DNA of 26,627 bases from Ignavibacteriales bacterium UBA6490. Its GTDB lineage: Bacteria; Bacteroidota; Ignavibacteria; Ignavibacteriales; Ignavibacteriaceae. Made by a program: the position numbers and the translations under genes. The stretch lies in the NCBI GenBank assembly GCA_002435365.1, contig DJMM01000056.1, positions 22,309 to 48,935 of the forward strand. The letters are read 5' to 3'. A model generated the notes under the pieces. It was given only the letters and a program-made list of their open reading frames with translations. It was not told the DNA's origin and did no database searches. Below are positions 16,768 through 24,580 of this stretch, one piece after another. Position 1 is the first letter of the stretch. Every line of letters begins with the position of its first letter.

Positions 16768-17619
16768 ATGGCTATAAGAATAGGCACCTGCAGCTGGAAA
16801 TATGATTCCTGGAAAGGAATTGTTTATCCCGATAAAGACAATTTCAATTATCTTGAGGAATATTCTCGGCATTACAATACTGTGGAAATTGACCAGTGGT
16901 TCTGGTCATTGTTCGGAGACAAGAAAATCCTGCTTCCACAGGAACCCACTGTGAAAGAATATAATAATTCGGTACCGGATGAATTCAGATTTACAATTAA
17001 GATACCCAACAGCATAACGCTTACTCATTTCTACAACAGGGATAAAAAAGCACCGCTGAAACAAAATCCGTATTTTTTTAATCCGGAACTCTTTGATACC
17101 TTTCTTGCCTCCCTTAAACCGATGAAAAAAAAGATCGGGCTTCTGATGTTCCAGTTCGAGTACCTGAACAAGCAGAAGATGGAAAGCCTGCCTGAGTTTA
17201 TTGAGAGATTTGAAGCGTTTCTTCAAAATATCGACGGAAAATATAAATACGGCGTGGAGATAAGAAATCCCAATTACCTGAAAAAACCGTTTTTTGAATT
17301 CCTGAAGCACAGCAGCATGGCAATGGTTTTTCTGCAGGGGTATTATATGCCCCCGGTTAAGGAAGTTTTTAATGAATTCAAAACCTATATAAAAGATTCC
17401 GTAGTTATAAGATTGCACGGACCGGACAGATCGGGAATAGAACAAATGACCGGTAGTATCTGGAACCGGATCGTACAGCCGAAAGATGAAGAACTGGAAC
17501 AGACTGCAGAAATGATCAATTACTTCAGGGAGAAGGAGGTGGATGTTTATATAAATGTGAACAACCATTATGAGGGCAGTGCTCCCCTGACTATAAAGAA
17601 AATTGAGAAACTTTTATAG
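16768..17619 (+). CDS. DUF72 (YecE-like) family protein
   Basis: A 283-residue protein with a TIM-barrel-like fold of the DUF72/YecE family, whose biochemical role is not established. Diagnostic words are in order: IGTCSWKYDSWKG at the start, YNTVEIDQWFW, FRFTIKIPNSITLTH, IGLLMFQFEYL, YGVEIRNPNYL, SVVIRLHGPDRSG and near the end VNNHYEGSAPLTI, which holds the conserved Asn-Asn-His. Length fits the family. The start follows a very AT-rich 66-bp gap after the barrel gene with no obvious Shine-Dalgarno; the ATG is chosen because the family motif begins within five residues. Confidence 0.9.
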   Translation: MAIRIGTCSWKYDSWKGIVYPDKDNFNYLEEYSRHYNTVEIDQWFWSLFGDKKILLPQEPTVKEYNNSVPDEFRFTIKIPNSITLTHFYNRDKKAPLKQNPYFFNPELFDTFLASLKPMKKKIGLLMFQFEYLNKQKMESLPEFIERFEAFLQNIDGKYKYGVEIRNPNYLKKPFFEFLKHSSMAMVFLQGYYMPPVKEVFNEFKTYIKDSVVIRLHGPDRSGIEQMTGSIWNRIVQPKDEELEQTAEMINYFREKEVDVYINVNNHYEGSAPLTIKKIEKLL

Positions 17620-18026
17620 TTTACCGGACAATCGGCAGGAAGTTAAATGCTAACAGTCGTCGGCTGTGGCTCCGTTTATGAACAGGTATACAGCAGTAGC
17701 GGGAAAATTAAAAATGTAATGAATTGCCAGACTAAATGATAATCAGTCCACAACAACTACTATTTACCATACGGTTATTCCCCACTTAATTTTCACCTGT
17801 CTCGTCAGAAACGTAAGTGGAGGGGATGCTCAGACTACGAGAGGCGCTATTTAACTATTATCAATATTGAGCCATTTATGTTAACCTCTTCAATTCGCTT
17901 CTTTTCCGGTTTGAATATATTAAAACGGAAGAATTAATAACTGTTGAAAAAGCCGTTTTAATTGCTAACTGACAATCGAAAGTTCTTGACATTGACAGCA
18001 ACATGTTTTTACTTTCTGACGACGAT

Positions 18027-18099
18027 TTTTCTCTACTCCGATAGAGCGAGAATCAGACCACTGCTACTTTCTGAATTTCACTTCATCAAACTCTACCGA
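18027..18099 (+). promoter_or_regulatory. Shared leader element, copy A
   Basis: A 23-nt sequence at 18027-18049 (TTTT then CTCTACTCCGATAGAGCGA) is identical to 21812-21834. ACTCTACCGA at 18090-18099 is identical to 21875-21884 and lies at the same 59-nt offset. CTCTA(CTCCGA)TAGAG can fold into a hairpin, and TAGAG could alternatively pair with CTCTA of the second motif. It ends 47 nt before the TTG start of the NTF2-like gene. It could be an RNA leader or a protein-binding site. Confidence 0.55.
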
Positions 18100-18134
18100 G
18101 GCAGACAGTAAACTAATTAACTAATAAATTAATC

Positions 18135-18141
18135 AGGAGGT
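18135..18141 (+). promoter_or_regulatory. Strong ribosome-binding site for a TTG start
   Basis: AGGAGGT lies 5 nt before the TTG at 18147. There is no ATG or GTG in frame that would fit the signal peptide, so this near-perfect Shine-Dalgarno decides the start and marks the gene as efficiently translated despite its rare codon. Confidence 0.85.
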
Positions 18142-18146
18142 GTCCC

Positions 18147-18602
18147 TTGAAAAAGTCATTTGGCTTTACTTTAATTATTTTCTTTCTGATTCCCTTTCTA
18201 AATGTGTATGCACAACAGTGGTCCGCTGAACAAAAGGAGGTTTGGAACTCAGTAGAGATCTATAATGCGCTTGCAGCACAGAGAGATGCGGAATTCCTGT
18301 CCTACTTCGACGATTCATACCACGGCTGGGAATATGAGTCAGATGCTCCTTATACCAAAGAGGCAATAAAGAAATTTGTAGGCAGCGGGGAGACAACTTC
18401 CAAAGTCCTCTATTTCATCATTACACCGGCATCCATTTGGGTCAATGGTAACTTTGCCTATGTCCATTACTATTATTCAGAAGCATACGTGGACAAAGAC
18501 GGCAAAAGGCATTATGAAAAGGGCAGATGGACCGATATTCTGATGAAAAAAAATAATAAGTGGATAATGGTCGGCGATCATGGGGGAAAGACTTCCAAGT
18601 AA
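18147..18602 (+). CDS. Secreted NTF2-like (SnoaL/DUF4440-type) protein
   Basis: A 151-residue exported protein. The signal peptide (KKSFGFTLIIFFLIPFLNVYAQQ) is followed by a cone-shaped NTF2-like domain with the usual pattern: an N-terminal helix (AEQKEVWNSVEIYNALAAQRDAEFLSYF), a central WVNGNFAYVHYYYSEAYVD strand pair and the closing strand GRWTDILMKKNNKWIMVGDHGG. Such domains are either small-molecule enzymes or binding modules; no catalytic set can be assigned. The start codon is TTG, decided by a perfect AGGAGGT at 18135-18141 with a 6-nt spacing. The UUCG-capped terminator after it shows it is a single-gene transcript, controlled by a leader shared with the metallopeptidase gene at 21917. 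Confidence 0.82.
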   Translation: MKKSFGFTLIIFFLIPFLNVYAQQWSAEQKEVWNSVEIYNALAAQRDAEFLSYFDDSYHGWEYESDAPYTKEAIKKFVGSGETTSKVLYFIITPASIWVNGNFAYVHYYYSEAYVDKDGKRHYEKGRWTDILMKKNNKWIMVGDHGGKTSK

Positions 18603-18605
18603 AAT

Positions 18606-18631
18606 AAGGGAGCTTCGGCTCCCTTTTTATA
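18606..18631 (+). terminator. Rho-independent terminator with UUCG tetraloop
   Basis: AAGGGAGC at 18606-18613 and GCTCCCTT at 18618-18625 form an 8-bp stem capped by TTCG, followed by a T-rich tail. It starts 4 nt after the stop of the NTF2-like gene. Confidence 0.92.
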
Positions 18632-18678
18632 TTACCCGGTAAAATTATATTCTGTGCTATCAATTAAGATTTGCGAAT

Positions 18679-18684
18679 TATAAT
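18679..18684 (+). promoter_or_regulatory. Candidate -10 box for the cysteine-hydrolase gene
   Basis: A perfect TATAAT lies 23 nt before the GTG start at 18707 and after the upstream terminator. No good -35 box is seen at 16-18 nt spacing, so this is weak support for a separate promoter giving a very short leader. Confidence 0.3.
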
Positions 18685-18706
18685 AACTATACGTTAAATT
18701 TCATGA

Positions 18707-20194
18707 GTGATTGAAAAAATTAAAAAAATAAAATTTCCTAAAACCACAATCTTAATTTCATTCTTCGCGGTATTGTATCTTTTTCTGTTAATTCCTGCAG
18801 AAAGCAGCCAAATTTTATCCGGTGGAAACAGGAATCCCTTTATTTGGAATCGTGACAGCCTATGGAAAACCCTTGAGGCCGAGTTTATAAGGGCTGGTAT
18901 GGAAGGGTGTGATAAAATAAAATCCGGAATCGATTCATTAATTTGGAACTCTGAAACAGTGTTAAGCCAGGTTTCAGCTTCTTCGCTCTCTCCTGCTGAT
19001 AAAAAATTTATGGTGCTCGAAGATAACCTTTTCAAAATCGCACCCCTTATTCCTGCCTGCAATCAGTACTTTTCCGCCTATATAAATTTATATTCAGAAT
19101 TGAGAAAAGCGGTCAAGAAACAGTCCCAAAACTGGAACATGAATTCCACAGATGCTAAAAACACATTATATCGGTTACTATACGGAAACCGGACAGCCAT
19201 TGAAGAAATAATGCTTCAACTACCGCGGGACAGAATTTCGTCTTTTATGAAAGGAACCGAAGAACCCTCATTAACTCCGGCGGCGCAAATAATGGGGATT
19301 ACTGTTCATTGCGGCGATATTTTAGTTTCACGTGGAGGTGCTCCTACTTCTGCTTTAATTGCCAGAGGTAATGATTACCCCGGAAATTTTTCACATATAG
19401 CTTTAGTTCATATTGACGAAAAGACAAAAGAAATCTCAATAATTGAATCACATATCGAAAGAGGAGTTACTGTTTCCACACTGGATGAATATCTGAATGA
19501 TATAAAGCTGAGAATTATGGTGCTGCGGTTACGGTCAGATCTGATTAAAGAAAATCCCATGCTTCCCCGCAAAGCAGCAGAATTTATATTAAACAGAGCC
19601 AGGAGAAAACATATCCCTTACGATTTTGAAATGAACTATAACGAATCTGAAAAATTGTTTTGTTCAGAAGTCGCTTCCTCGGCTTACAACGAATACGGTA
19701 TAAAATTATGGACAGGATTATCAACTATTTCTTCAAAAGGAGCAAGAAACTGGCTTGCTGCATTTGGAGTTAAATATTTTGAAACCCTTGAACCCTCAGA
19801 CCTTGAATATGACCCGCAGCTTTCTGTCGTTGCAGAATGGCGAGATCCGGAAACACTTTATAAAGACCACTTGGATAACGCAGTAACCGATATTATGCTT
19901 GAAGAAGCAGACAGCGGTATGGTGTTGTCTTATGACTGGTATCTTTTGCCGGTTGGCAGAGTACTGAAATTTTACAGCAGCATCTTAAACTTATTTGGTT
20001 CAGAAGGTCCCATACCGGAGGGAATGGTTGCAGAAGCAGCGTTAAAAAATAAATGGTACTCCGAAACTCACAGCAGGATAAAAGAAAAACTTATTGTGCT
20101 TGCAAATGAATTTAAGAAGCGTAATGGTTACACGCCTCCATACTGGCAACTTGTTAATTTGGCACGTGATGCCAGAGTTCAAATTAACAACTAA
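18707..20194 (+). CDS. YiiX/YebB-like permuted papain-type cysteine hydrolase
   Basis: A 495-residue protein. A hydrophobic segment near the N-terminus (TTILISFFAVLYLFLLIP) anchors or exports it. A helical region (about 40-185) precedes the catalytic domain, which begins at VHCGDILVSRGG near residue 198. In the circularly permuted NlpC/P60 superfamily (DUF830/YiiX) the catalytic His comes first and the Cys later. Here H230 in NFSHIALVH, E247 in IIESH and C319 in KLFCSEVASSAY fit this order. Relatives act on peptides, lipids or cell-wall bonds; the substrate is unknown. The GTG start immediately follows an in-frame TGA and lacks a clear ribosome-binding site, so initiation may be weak or slightly downstream. 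A C-terminal extension of about 120 residues ends in PPYWQLVNLARDARVQINN. Confidence 0.8.
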   Translation: MIEKIKKIKFPKTTILISFFAVLYLFLLIPAESSQILSGGNRNPFIWNRDSLWKTLEAEFIRAGMEGCDKIKSGIDSLIWNSETVLSQVSASSLSPADKKFMVLEDNLFKIAPLIPACNQYFSAYINLYSELRKAVKKQSQNWNMNSTDAKNTLYRLLYGNRTAIEEIMLQLPRDRISSFMKGTEEPSLTPAAQIMGITVHCGDILVSRGGAPTSALIARGNDYPGNFSHIALVHIDEKTKEISIIESHIERGVTVSTLDEYLNDIKLRIMVLRLRSDLIKENPMLPRKAAEFILNRARRKHIPYDFEMNYNESEKLFCSEVASSAYNEYGIKLWTGLSTISSKGARNWLAAFGVKYFETLEPSDLEYDPQLSVVAEWRDPETLYKDHLDNAVTDIMLEEADSGMVLSYDWYLLPVGRVLKFYSSILNLFGSEGPIPEGMVAEAALKNKWYSETHSRIKEKLIVLANEFKKRNGYTPPYWQLVNLARDARVQINN

Positions 20195-20328
20195 AAGTAT
20201 TATTCTCCTCCGGCCATCCTTATCTGCTTGTCCCTCCGCTTTTTAAAAATAATTAAAACAAAATTTGCTTCTTCTTCTGATTGCCGGAGAATGCGAAAAA
20301 AATGATCGGAAGTCTGAGTGAAAAGCTT

Positions 20329-21444
20329 CTATAAAATCCCGGGGAGGGGCACTTTTTTAATAATGATCAGAGACATATCATCTGAGGCCTGGTAATCACC
20401 GACGAATTGTTCCACCTGCGAAATTATATACCTCCCGATTGCTTCAGGTGATTTGCCTGATGAATTTTTAATCAGCTGATAAAATCTTTCTATCCCGTAA
20501 AATTCGCCGTATTCATTTCTCGACTCAAAAATACCATCCGAGTAAGCCAAAAAAATCTCATCCTGTTCAAGAGCAATCGTCTGTTCATTATATTCGGTGC
20601 CTGCTGTAAGCCCAAGCGCAGGATCCCCCTTCGGAAATGCTTTAATTTCTTTGTCTTTTATAACAAGCGGCGGAAAGTGACCGGCATTAAGGTAGCTTAT
20701 TTTACTGCTGTCCGAATCGATCATCATAAAGAGCATTGAAGCAAAAAGGCTTGGCAGACTATCGCGATAAAATATTTTGTTCAGCTTATTCCCCAGATCG
20801 GAAAGAGAGTCAGTTTCCGTTACCAGCGCTCTTACTGTTGCCTGAAGTTTTGCGGCAAGAAGAGCTGCTTTAAGTCCCTTTCCGGCAACATCGGCTATAG
20901 TCAGTATGGCTTTGCCGTCTTCCAACTTTAAATAGTCAACAAGATCGCCGCCGACTTCATTAGCCGGCCGGGTAAACAGCCAGATAGACCATCCTGGAAA
21001 TTCCGGAGATAACGGAGGCATTAATGCCTGTTGAACTTTTCTTCCTGCTTCCAGTTCGTGCCTGGCGAGAAGCTTATCTTTCAGCTCCAGAAAAAGAACA
21101 AATAAAATGAGGATTCCGCCAAACAGTCCTGCATTATCCGTATTAACTGAAGTGTCGTTAAATGTAACGCTTCTGCTTATCATTAAGAATAAAACACCCG
21201 CAAGCACAAGAATACGGCGGAAAGGTGTAAGGTGAAGGAACATACTTTTCAGCAGCCATATGGTTTTATGTATCCATCTCTGAACAGTATCCATTGATTC
21301 AAGCTGTGATTTCTTATCCGAATCAAGATAGAAATCACTTAAGTTTCTGTATTCAGAACGAAGATCTTTCCTGAGACTTATATTTTTAAGATCGTCACGG
21401 ATAGTCTGGTGAAATTTCCGTTCAGAATTGTTTGCAGTGTTCAT
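20329..21444 (-). CDS. RsbU/SpoIIE-type PP2C serine/threonine phosphatase
   Basis: A membrane-associated protein phosphatase of about 371 residues. Two hydrophobic helices (ILVLAGVLFLMIS and GLFGGILILFVLFLEL) are followed by a linker (KLLARHELEAGRKVQQALMP) and the phosphatase domain with its metal-binding motifs: VGGDLVDY, LTIADVAGKGLKAAL, LNAGHFPPLVI, AYSDGIFESRN and SDDMSLIII. Such enzymes dephosphorylate anti-anti-sigma factors in partner-switching stress or biofilm pathways. No kinase or STAS partner is adjacent. The ATG at 21444 is preferred; a TTG at 21489 would add 15 residues, and AGAAGG lies too far from the ATG to decide. Confidence 0.88.
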   Translation of the reverse strand: MNTANNSERKFHQTIRDDLKNISLRKDLRSEYRNLSDFYLDSDKKSQLESMDTVQRWIHKTIWLLKSMFLHLTPFRRILVLAGVLFLMISRSVTFNDTSVNTDNAGLFGGILILFVLFLELKDKLLARHELEAGRKVQQALMPPLSPEFPGWSIWLFTRPANEVGGDLVDYLKLEDGKAILTIADVAGKGLKAALLAAKLQATVRALVTETDSLSDLGNKLNKIFYRDSLPSLFASMLFMMIDSDSSKISYLNAGHFPPLVIKDKEIKAFPKGDPALGLTAGTEYNEQTIALEQDEIFLAYSDGIFESRNEYGEFYGIERFYQLIKNSSGKSPEAIGRYIISQVEQFVGDYQASDDMSLIIIKKVPLPGIL

Positions 21445-21593
21445 TTTATCAATAAATGTATTCCTTCTTTTAAAACTTAGAGAAATCAAGTGCTAACGGC
21501 AAGATGCTTTTGATGAACGGCGGATATAAAGATTAAATGCTCCCAAAAGGAGGAAATTAGTGAAAGATCTGTTTATCCCGGAAGATTAAGATA

Positions 21594-21668
21594 ATGGCTT
21601 ACTTTGGAAGACCTAAGGTTTATTCTGCCCCTGATTTTGCATCCTTTGCCCCTGATTTGAAAAAATAA
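21594..21668 (+). CDS. Possible 24-residue peptide
   Basis: A small frame starting MAYFGRPKVYSAPDF and ending FAPDLKK. Its second half is made by a direct repeat of TGCCCCTGATTT (21626-21637 and 21647-21658, period 21, in frame). A GGAAGA lies about 8-13 nt upstream. No family is recognised. It could be a remnant of a longer gene, since a separate GTG frame with perfect AGGAGG ends just before it in another frame. Confidence 0.2.
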   Translation: MAYFGRPKVYSAPDFASFAPDLKK

Positions 21669-21797
21669 CAAATAAATATGCATTTGTTTTGAAATATATG
21701 CCCACTGCATTATGGCTGTCTTTGAAAAGGTAACAGTATTTAAATGTCTGCCGAAGACCCCTGATCATCGTTGATTTTGAAACAAGAAAGTATTAAG

Positions 21798-21803
21798 TAT
21801 AAT
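21798..21803 (+). promoter_or_regulatory. -10 box before leader element copy B
   Basis: A perfect TATAAT lies 12 nt before the CTCTAC motif. The -35 side offers only TTGAAA at 21777 with a short 15-nt spacing. If used, transcription would begin about 21810 and the leader element would open the transcript. Confidence 0.4.
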
Positions 21804-21811
21804 CAGTTTAA

Positions 21812-21884
21812 TTTTCTCTACTCCGATAGAGCGAAGAGAATAATTACCGACAATTTATGATTGCCACACCGATTACTCTACCGA
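21812..21884 (+). promoter_or_regulatory. Shared leader element, copy B
   Basis: It has the same 23-nt motif (21812-21834) and the same ACTCTACCGA (21875-21884) as copy A at 18027-18099, with identical internal spacing but diverged sequence between. The middle keeps a loose TTTnTGA(A)TTnnCAC pattern. It ends 32 nt before the ATG of the metallopeptidase lipoprotein. Confidence 0.55.
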
Positions 21885-21916
21885 AGTAAAACATTATCTC
21901 TAATGGAGCAAACAGA

Positions 21917-22684
21917 ATGAAGAACCATTATTCGTTACTTATATTAATTATATTAAGTACTTCCTTTATTTCCTGTAAAAATGAAATTACGGAAATACAA
22001 CCCGACCCGGAACCGGTATTGCCGAATCCATACATTTCATCCCACTTTACCTTTTATTATACATCTTACGACAGTTTATTTATTAAAGCCACCGCTGATT
22101 CAGTCGAAAGCAATTATACCAGAGTTCTTGCTGATCTGCTGACTGACACGATCGTAAGAATATCGGTACATTTTTATAAAACACATGAAGAATTAAGTAA
22201 TGCAGTTCGTAATGTGGTACCGAACTTACCTTCCTGGGCAATAGGACTCTCCACCGGTAAAGATGCCATTCATATGATTTCGCCTAAACATCCGGAGCAG
22301 ATCTATGAATACATGATCATTGTGTTGATCCATGAGTTTACCCATTGTGTAACATTAAATATAAATCCAACATTCGGAAATAATCCGAGATGGCTTTGGG
22401 AAAGTATTGCGTTATTTGAAGGGGGCCAATTTATACATCCGAACCAGCTGTCATATTTAGTGCAGCAAAATCCCCCGACACTAAGCCAGTTGAATTCAGT
22501 CAATAATACGCAGATATATGAAGTAGGCTACCTATTGGCAGAATTTATTGTCGAAAACTGGAGCAGACAGCATTTGAGGAACATGATATTAAGCAATGGA
22601 AATATTGCTGAAAGTCTCGGTATTACAACAAATGAATTCCAAACAGCCTGGTTTCAGTTTATCAAGAACAAATACCATATATAA
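21917..22684 (+). CDS. Lipoprotein zinc metallopeptidase (gluzincin, MA-like)
   Basis: A 255-residue lipoprotein. The signal peptide ends in a lipobox with FISC, and an acidic/proline linker (EIQPDPEPVLPNP) follows. The catalytic motif HEFTH is at residues 139-143. W-L-W-E-S-I-A gives E162 as the probable third zinc ligand, the spacing seen in gluzincins of the peptidase MA-like and DUF1570-like groups. The last part (GYLLAEFIVENWSRQHLRNMI) is the helix pair that usually follows. It probably cleaves peptides in the periplasm or at the outer membrane; the substrate is unknown. The leader carries the same element as the NTF2-like gene at 18147, suggesting co-regulation. Confidence 0.82.
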   Translation: MKNHYSLLILIILSTSFISCKNEITEIQPDPEPVLPNPYISSHFTFYYTSYDSLFIKATADSVESNYTRVLADLLTDTIVRISVHFYKTHEELSNAVRNVVPNLPSWAIGLSTGKDAIHMISPKHPEQIYEYMIIVLIHEFTHCVTLNINPTFGNNPRWLWESIALFEGGQFIHPNQLSYLVQQNPPTLSQLNSVNNTQIYEVGYLLAEFIVENWSRQHLRNMILSNGNIAESLGITTNEFQTAWFQFIKNKYHI

Positions 22685-22778
22685 AGTAAGCAGAATAGAC
22701 AAACTTATTGATGTTAACTGGTTTGTTAATGCAGGTTGTGTTTGTGGGTGCTTTAAAGCTATTCAAGCAGGGTGATAA

Positions 22779-22813
22779 AGTGGAAGGACCCTTCGGGAAG
22801 CAGTCCTTCCACT
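22779..22813. terminator. Hairpin between convergent genes
   Basis: An 11-bp stem (22779-22789 with 22803-22813, core GTGGAAGGAC and GTCCTTCCAC) with a further small CTT/AAG stem inside. It lies 25 nt after the minus-strand ester-cyclase-like stop and 95 nt after the plus-strand peptidase stop. The T-rich tract is moderate on the plus side only, so it may serve the peptidase gene or both. Confidence 0.65.
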
Positions 22814-22837
22814 GTAATTTTATATTTCAGTTTAATG

Positions 22838-23287
22838 TTAATGAGCTTCTGCCGGTACGGTAATACCAAGCTGTTTCAATACCCCGGGCAGTCCGCCACC
22901 CGGAACCTTTTCAAGATAAAGGACGGTTATTTTATTATCTTTCAAACTAATTTGAATCGGTTCCTTGGGCATCTTTACAAACTTATTTGTTGCGGGAATC
23001 TCATCAAGCCCCGGAATCGGAGAGGGCATTTTTCTTGTCTGGGTCCCGGTTAACTGCACATTCATATCAACAATGTTGTTTTCATCCTTTTCAATTTTAT
23101 AATTGAACCTGAAATCGGGCATGCCTATTCCAAATGCCTTATGCAGACCTAAAAATTCTTTTGCTCCCAGGGGATCCGGAGCTACGCCGGTTACTTTGAA
23201 GTCTTTGGACAGATAAGATTCAGCTTTGGAAAAATCGTTTTTCTCAATAGCCTGAAAAAAATTCTCCACAATCTTTGCATTTTCCAT
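22838..23287 (-). CDS. NTF2-like ester-cyclase/SnoaL family protein
   Basis: A cytosolic 149-residue protein with no signal peptide. It shows the ester-cyclase-like SnoaL pattern: helix VENFFQAIEKNDFSKAESYLS, then the strand FKVTGVAPDPLGAKEFLGLHKAF, followed by PDFRFNYKIEKDENNIVDMNVQLTGTQT and the closing ILYLEKVPGGGLPGVLKQLG. The family includes polyketide cyclases and many uncharacterised stress-linked proteins; no substrate is indicated. The ATG has AGGAG 9 nt upstream. It is not closely similar to the secreted NTF2-like protein at 18147. Confidence 0.8.
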   Translation of the reverse strand: MENAKIVENFFQAIEKNDFSKAESYLSKDFKVTGVAPDPLGAKEFLGLHKAFGIGMPDFRFNYKIEKDENNIVDMNVQLTGTQTRKMPSPIPGLDEIPATNKFVKMPKEPIQISLKDNKITVLYLEKVPGGGLPGVLKQLGITVPAEAH

Positions 23288-23857
23288 AAATATATCTCCT
23301 CATATTAAATGATCATAAATAAATAATACAACTAATGTTTTTAATGTAATCGCAGGGAGGTATTATGTATATAATGACAGTCACATTTAAGTATAGTGCA
23401 GTATAACGATGCTGCCAGACACTAAATGCAGTATAATGAATACACTTTGTCTTGCTGTTCTGCCCGGAATTGATCATCAGTGTTTTGGTTAACAAATAGT
23501 GCCTCCCGGCTAAATGAAAAAAATAAAGCCTGAACAATTATCTGATTCAGGATAAGTTTTGTTCTGTTACTTATATCACTATGTGGATTGAATTTCCTCT
23601 GTTTTATGATCGCTGCAGAGGATAATCCCATTGAAGATTTGAAACCCCTCCTTAATAATCATGCGCTTATCTGCAATACTAAGATAATTGCAGAGTAATA
23701 ACCGGTTTTGGGTGCCGTTCGCACTAAAACGACTAATCCCGCCGGATTGAACCACAAATTGAAGTAAACAAAGTCCAGACCCGCCGGCAAAGGCGAACTG
23801 CCCCCGGATTTTCACGAGATTTACATCGTAAATTTTTAATTAAAAAGGAGTAAAGTC
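23288..23857. other. Gene-free region with structured segment
   Basis: No coding gene is convincing. A 12-codon plus-strand frame with GGGAGG before its ATG (about 23363) is too short to support. The right part (23710-23805) contains nested inverted repeats and becomes the leader of the small barrel gene at 23858. Confidence 0.45.
23710..23805 (+). repeat. Long-range inverted repeat in barrel-gene leader
   Basis: GGGTGCCGTTCGC at 23710-23722 pairs with GCGAACTGCCCCC at 23793-23805 (11 of 13 positions), enclosing hairpin AATCC(CGCC)GGATT at 23735-23748. CCCGCCGG occurs twice inside. It could be a structured leader RNA or a small mobile repeat with imperfect terminal inverted repeats. Confidence 0.4.
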
Positions 23858-24430
23858 ATGAAAAATTTAGTAATAATAGTTTTTGCAACCCTATTTGCTG
23901 TTCAAATGTATGCACAGGATATTTCGTTCACACAGTCCGGAAATAATAACCTGAATCGTTACTATGTCGATATTATCGCCAAGGCAGCCACTTTAAATGG
24001 TGACTATGGATATTTCGGCGGTGCCCGGATCGGATATAATATCAATTATAATGTAAGTATCGGTCTGGTAGCACACGGACTGGTTCCTGACAAAATTTCA
24101 AGCTCTTATATTAATTGGAAAGGCAGGGATGAACTCCATTTGGGATATGGCGGTTTTGAAGCTGCTTATAAGCATAACCTGTCAGATAAATTATATGTAA
24201 CGGGAATGTTGATGATAGGTGCCGGCCGCTGCGATTATGATAAACGGGGCGGGAATGATTATTTCTTTATAATGGAGCCGGGAACTTCAATTAATTACAG
24301 AATTACAAATTGGTTCGGATTAGGTTATTCGGTGAGCTACAGGCTTGCATCAGGAGTTAAATATGCCGATTTCTCCAATGCAAGCTTCAGCGGCTGGTCA
24401 ACAGACCTGGGATTTAAATTCGGTTTTTAA
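23858..24430 (+). CDS. Small outer-membrane beta-barrel protein
   Basis: A 190-residue exported protein. The signal peptide (MKNLVIIVFATLFAVQMYAQD) is followed by alternating amphipathic strands (FGGARIGYNINYNVSIGLVAHG, FEAAYKHNLSDKLYVTGMLMIG, GTSINYRITNWFGLGYSVSYRL) ending in TDLGFKFGF, a C-terminal aromatic typical of outer-membrane barrels. About eight strands fit an OmpA-N/OmpW-sized barrel. AAGGAG lies 9 nt before the ATG. No specific function is visible and no partner gene is adjacent. Confidence 0.78.
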   Translation: MKNLVIIVFATLFAVQMYAQDISFTQSGNNNLNRYYVDIIAKAATLNGDYGYFGGARIGYNINYNVSIGLVAHGLVPDKISSSYINWKGRDELHLGYGGFEAAYKHNLSDKLYVTGMLMIGAGRCDYDKRGGNDYFFIMEPGTSINYRITNWFGLGYSVSYRLASGVKYADFSNASFSGWSTDLGFKFGF

Positions 24431-24580
24431 CTTAACCGAAGCTTTTAACTGCTTAAAATAGGCTGGCGGAGATAATATTTCACAAACATGATTTCTGATA
24501 ACCATAAGTCATATTGTAAGATTAAAATCCGCCATTCCTTATTCTAATTAAATAAAATTAAATATAAACCGGCAGCAACT

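Larger units (their letters stand above)
17620..18146 (+). other. Long gene-free leader region
   Basis: No coding region is supportable. A bulged hairpin lies at about 17780-17825 (CCCC-ACTTA with TAAGT-GGA-GGGG). Overlapping TTGACA boxes are at 17986-17991 and 17992-17997; the first gives TACTTT at 18010-18015 with an 18-nt spacer as a candidate promoter. The shared leader element is at 18027-18099 and a strong ribosome-binding site at 18135-18141. Confidence 0.5.
21445..21916 (+). other. Intergenic region with small frames, repeat and leader element
   Basis: This gap between divergent genes holds a perfect AGGAGG with a 9-codon GTG frame (21560-21589), a 24-codon frame (21594-21668) containing a 21-bp-period repeat, a perfect TATAAT at 21798-21803 and the second copy of the leader element. 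Nothing larger is coding. Confidence 0.5.

Noticed and set aside
23579..23815. Minus-strand 78-codon frame upstream of the small barrel gene
   Set aside because: It runs through the inverted-repeat segment, lacks a ribosome-binding site and resembles no family known to me.
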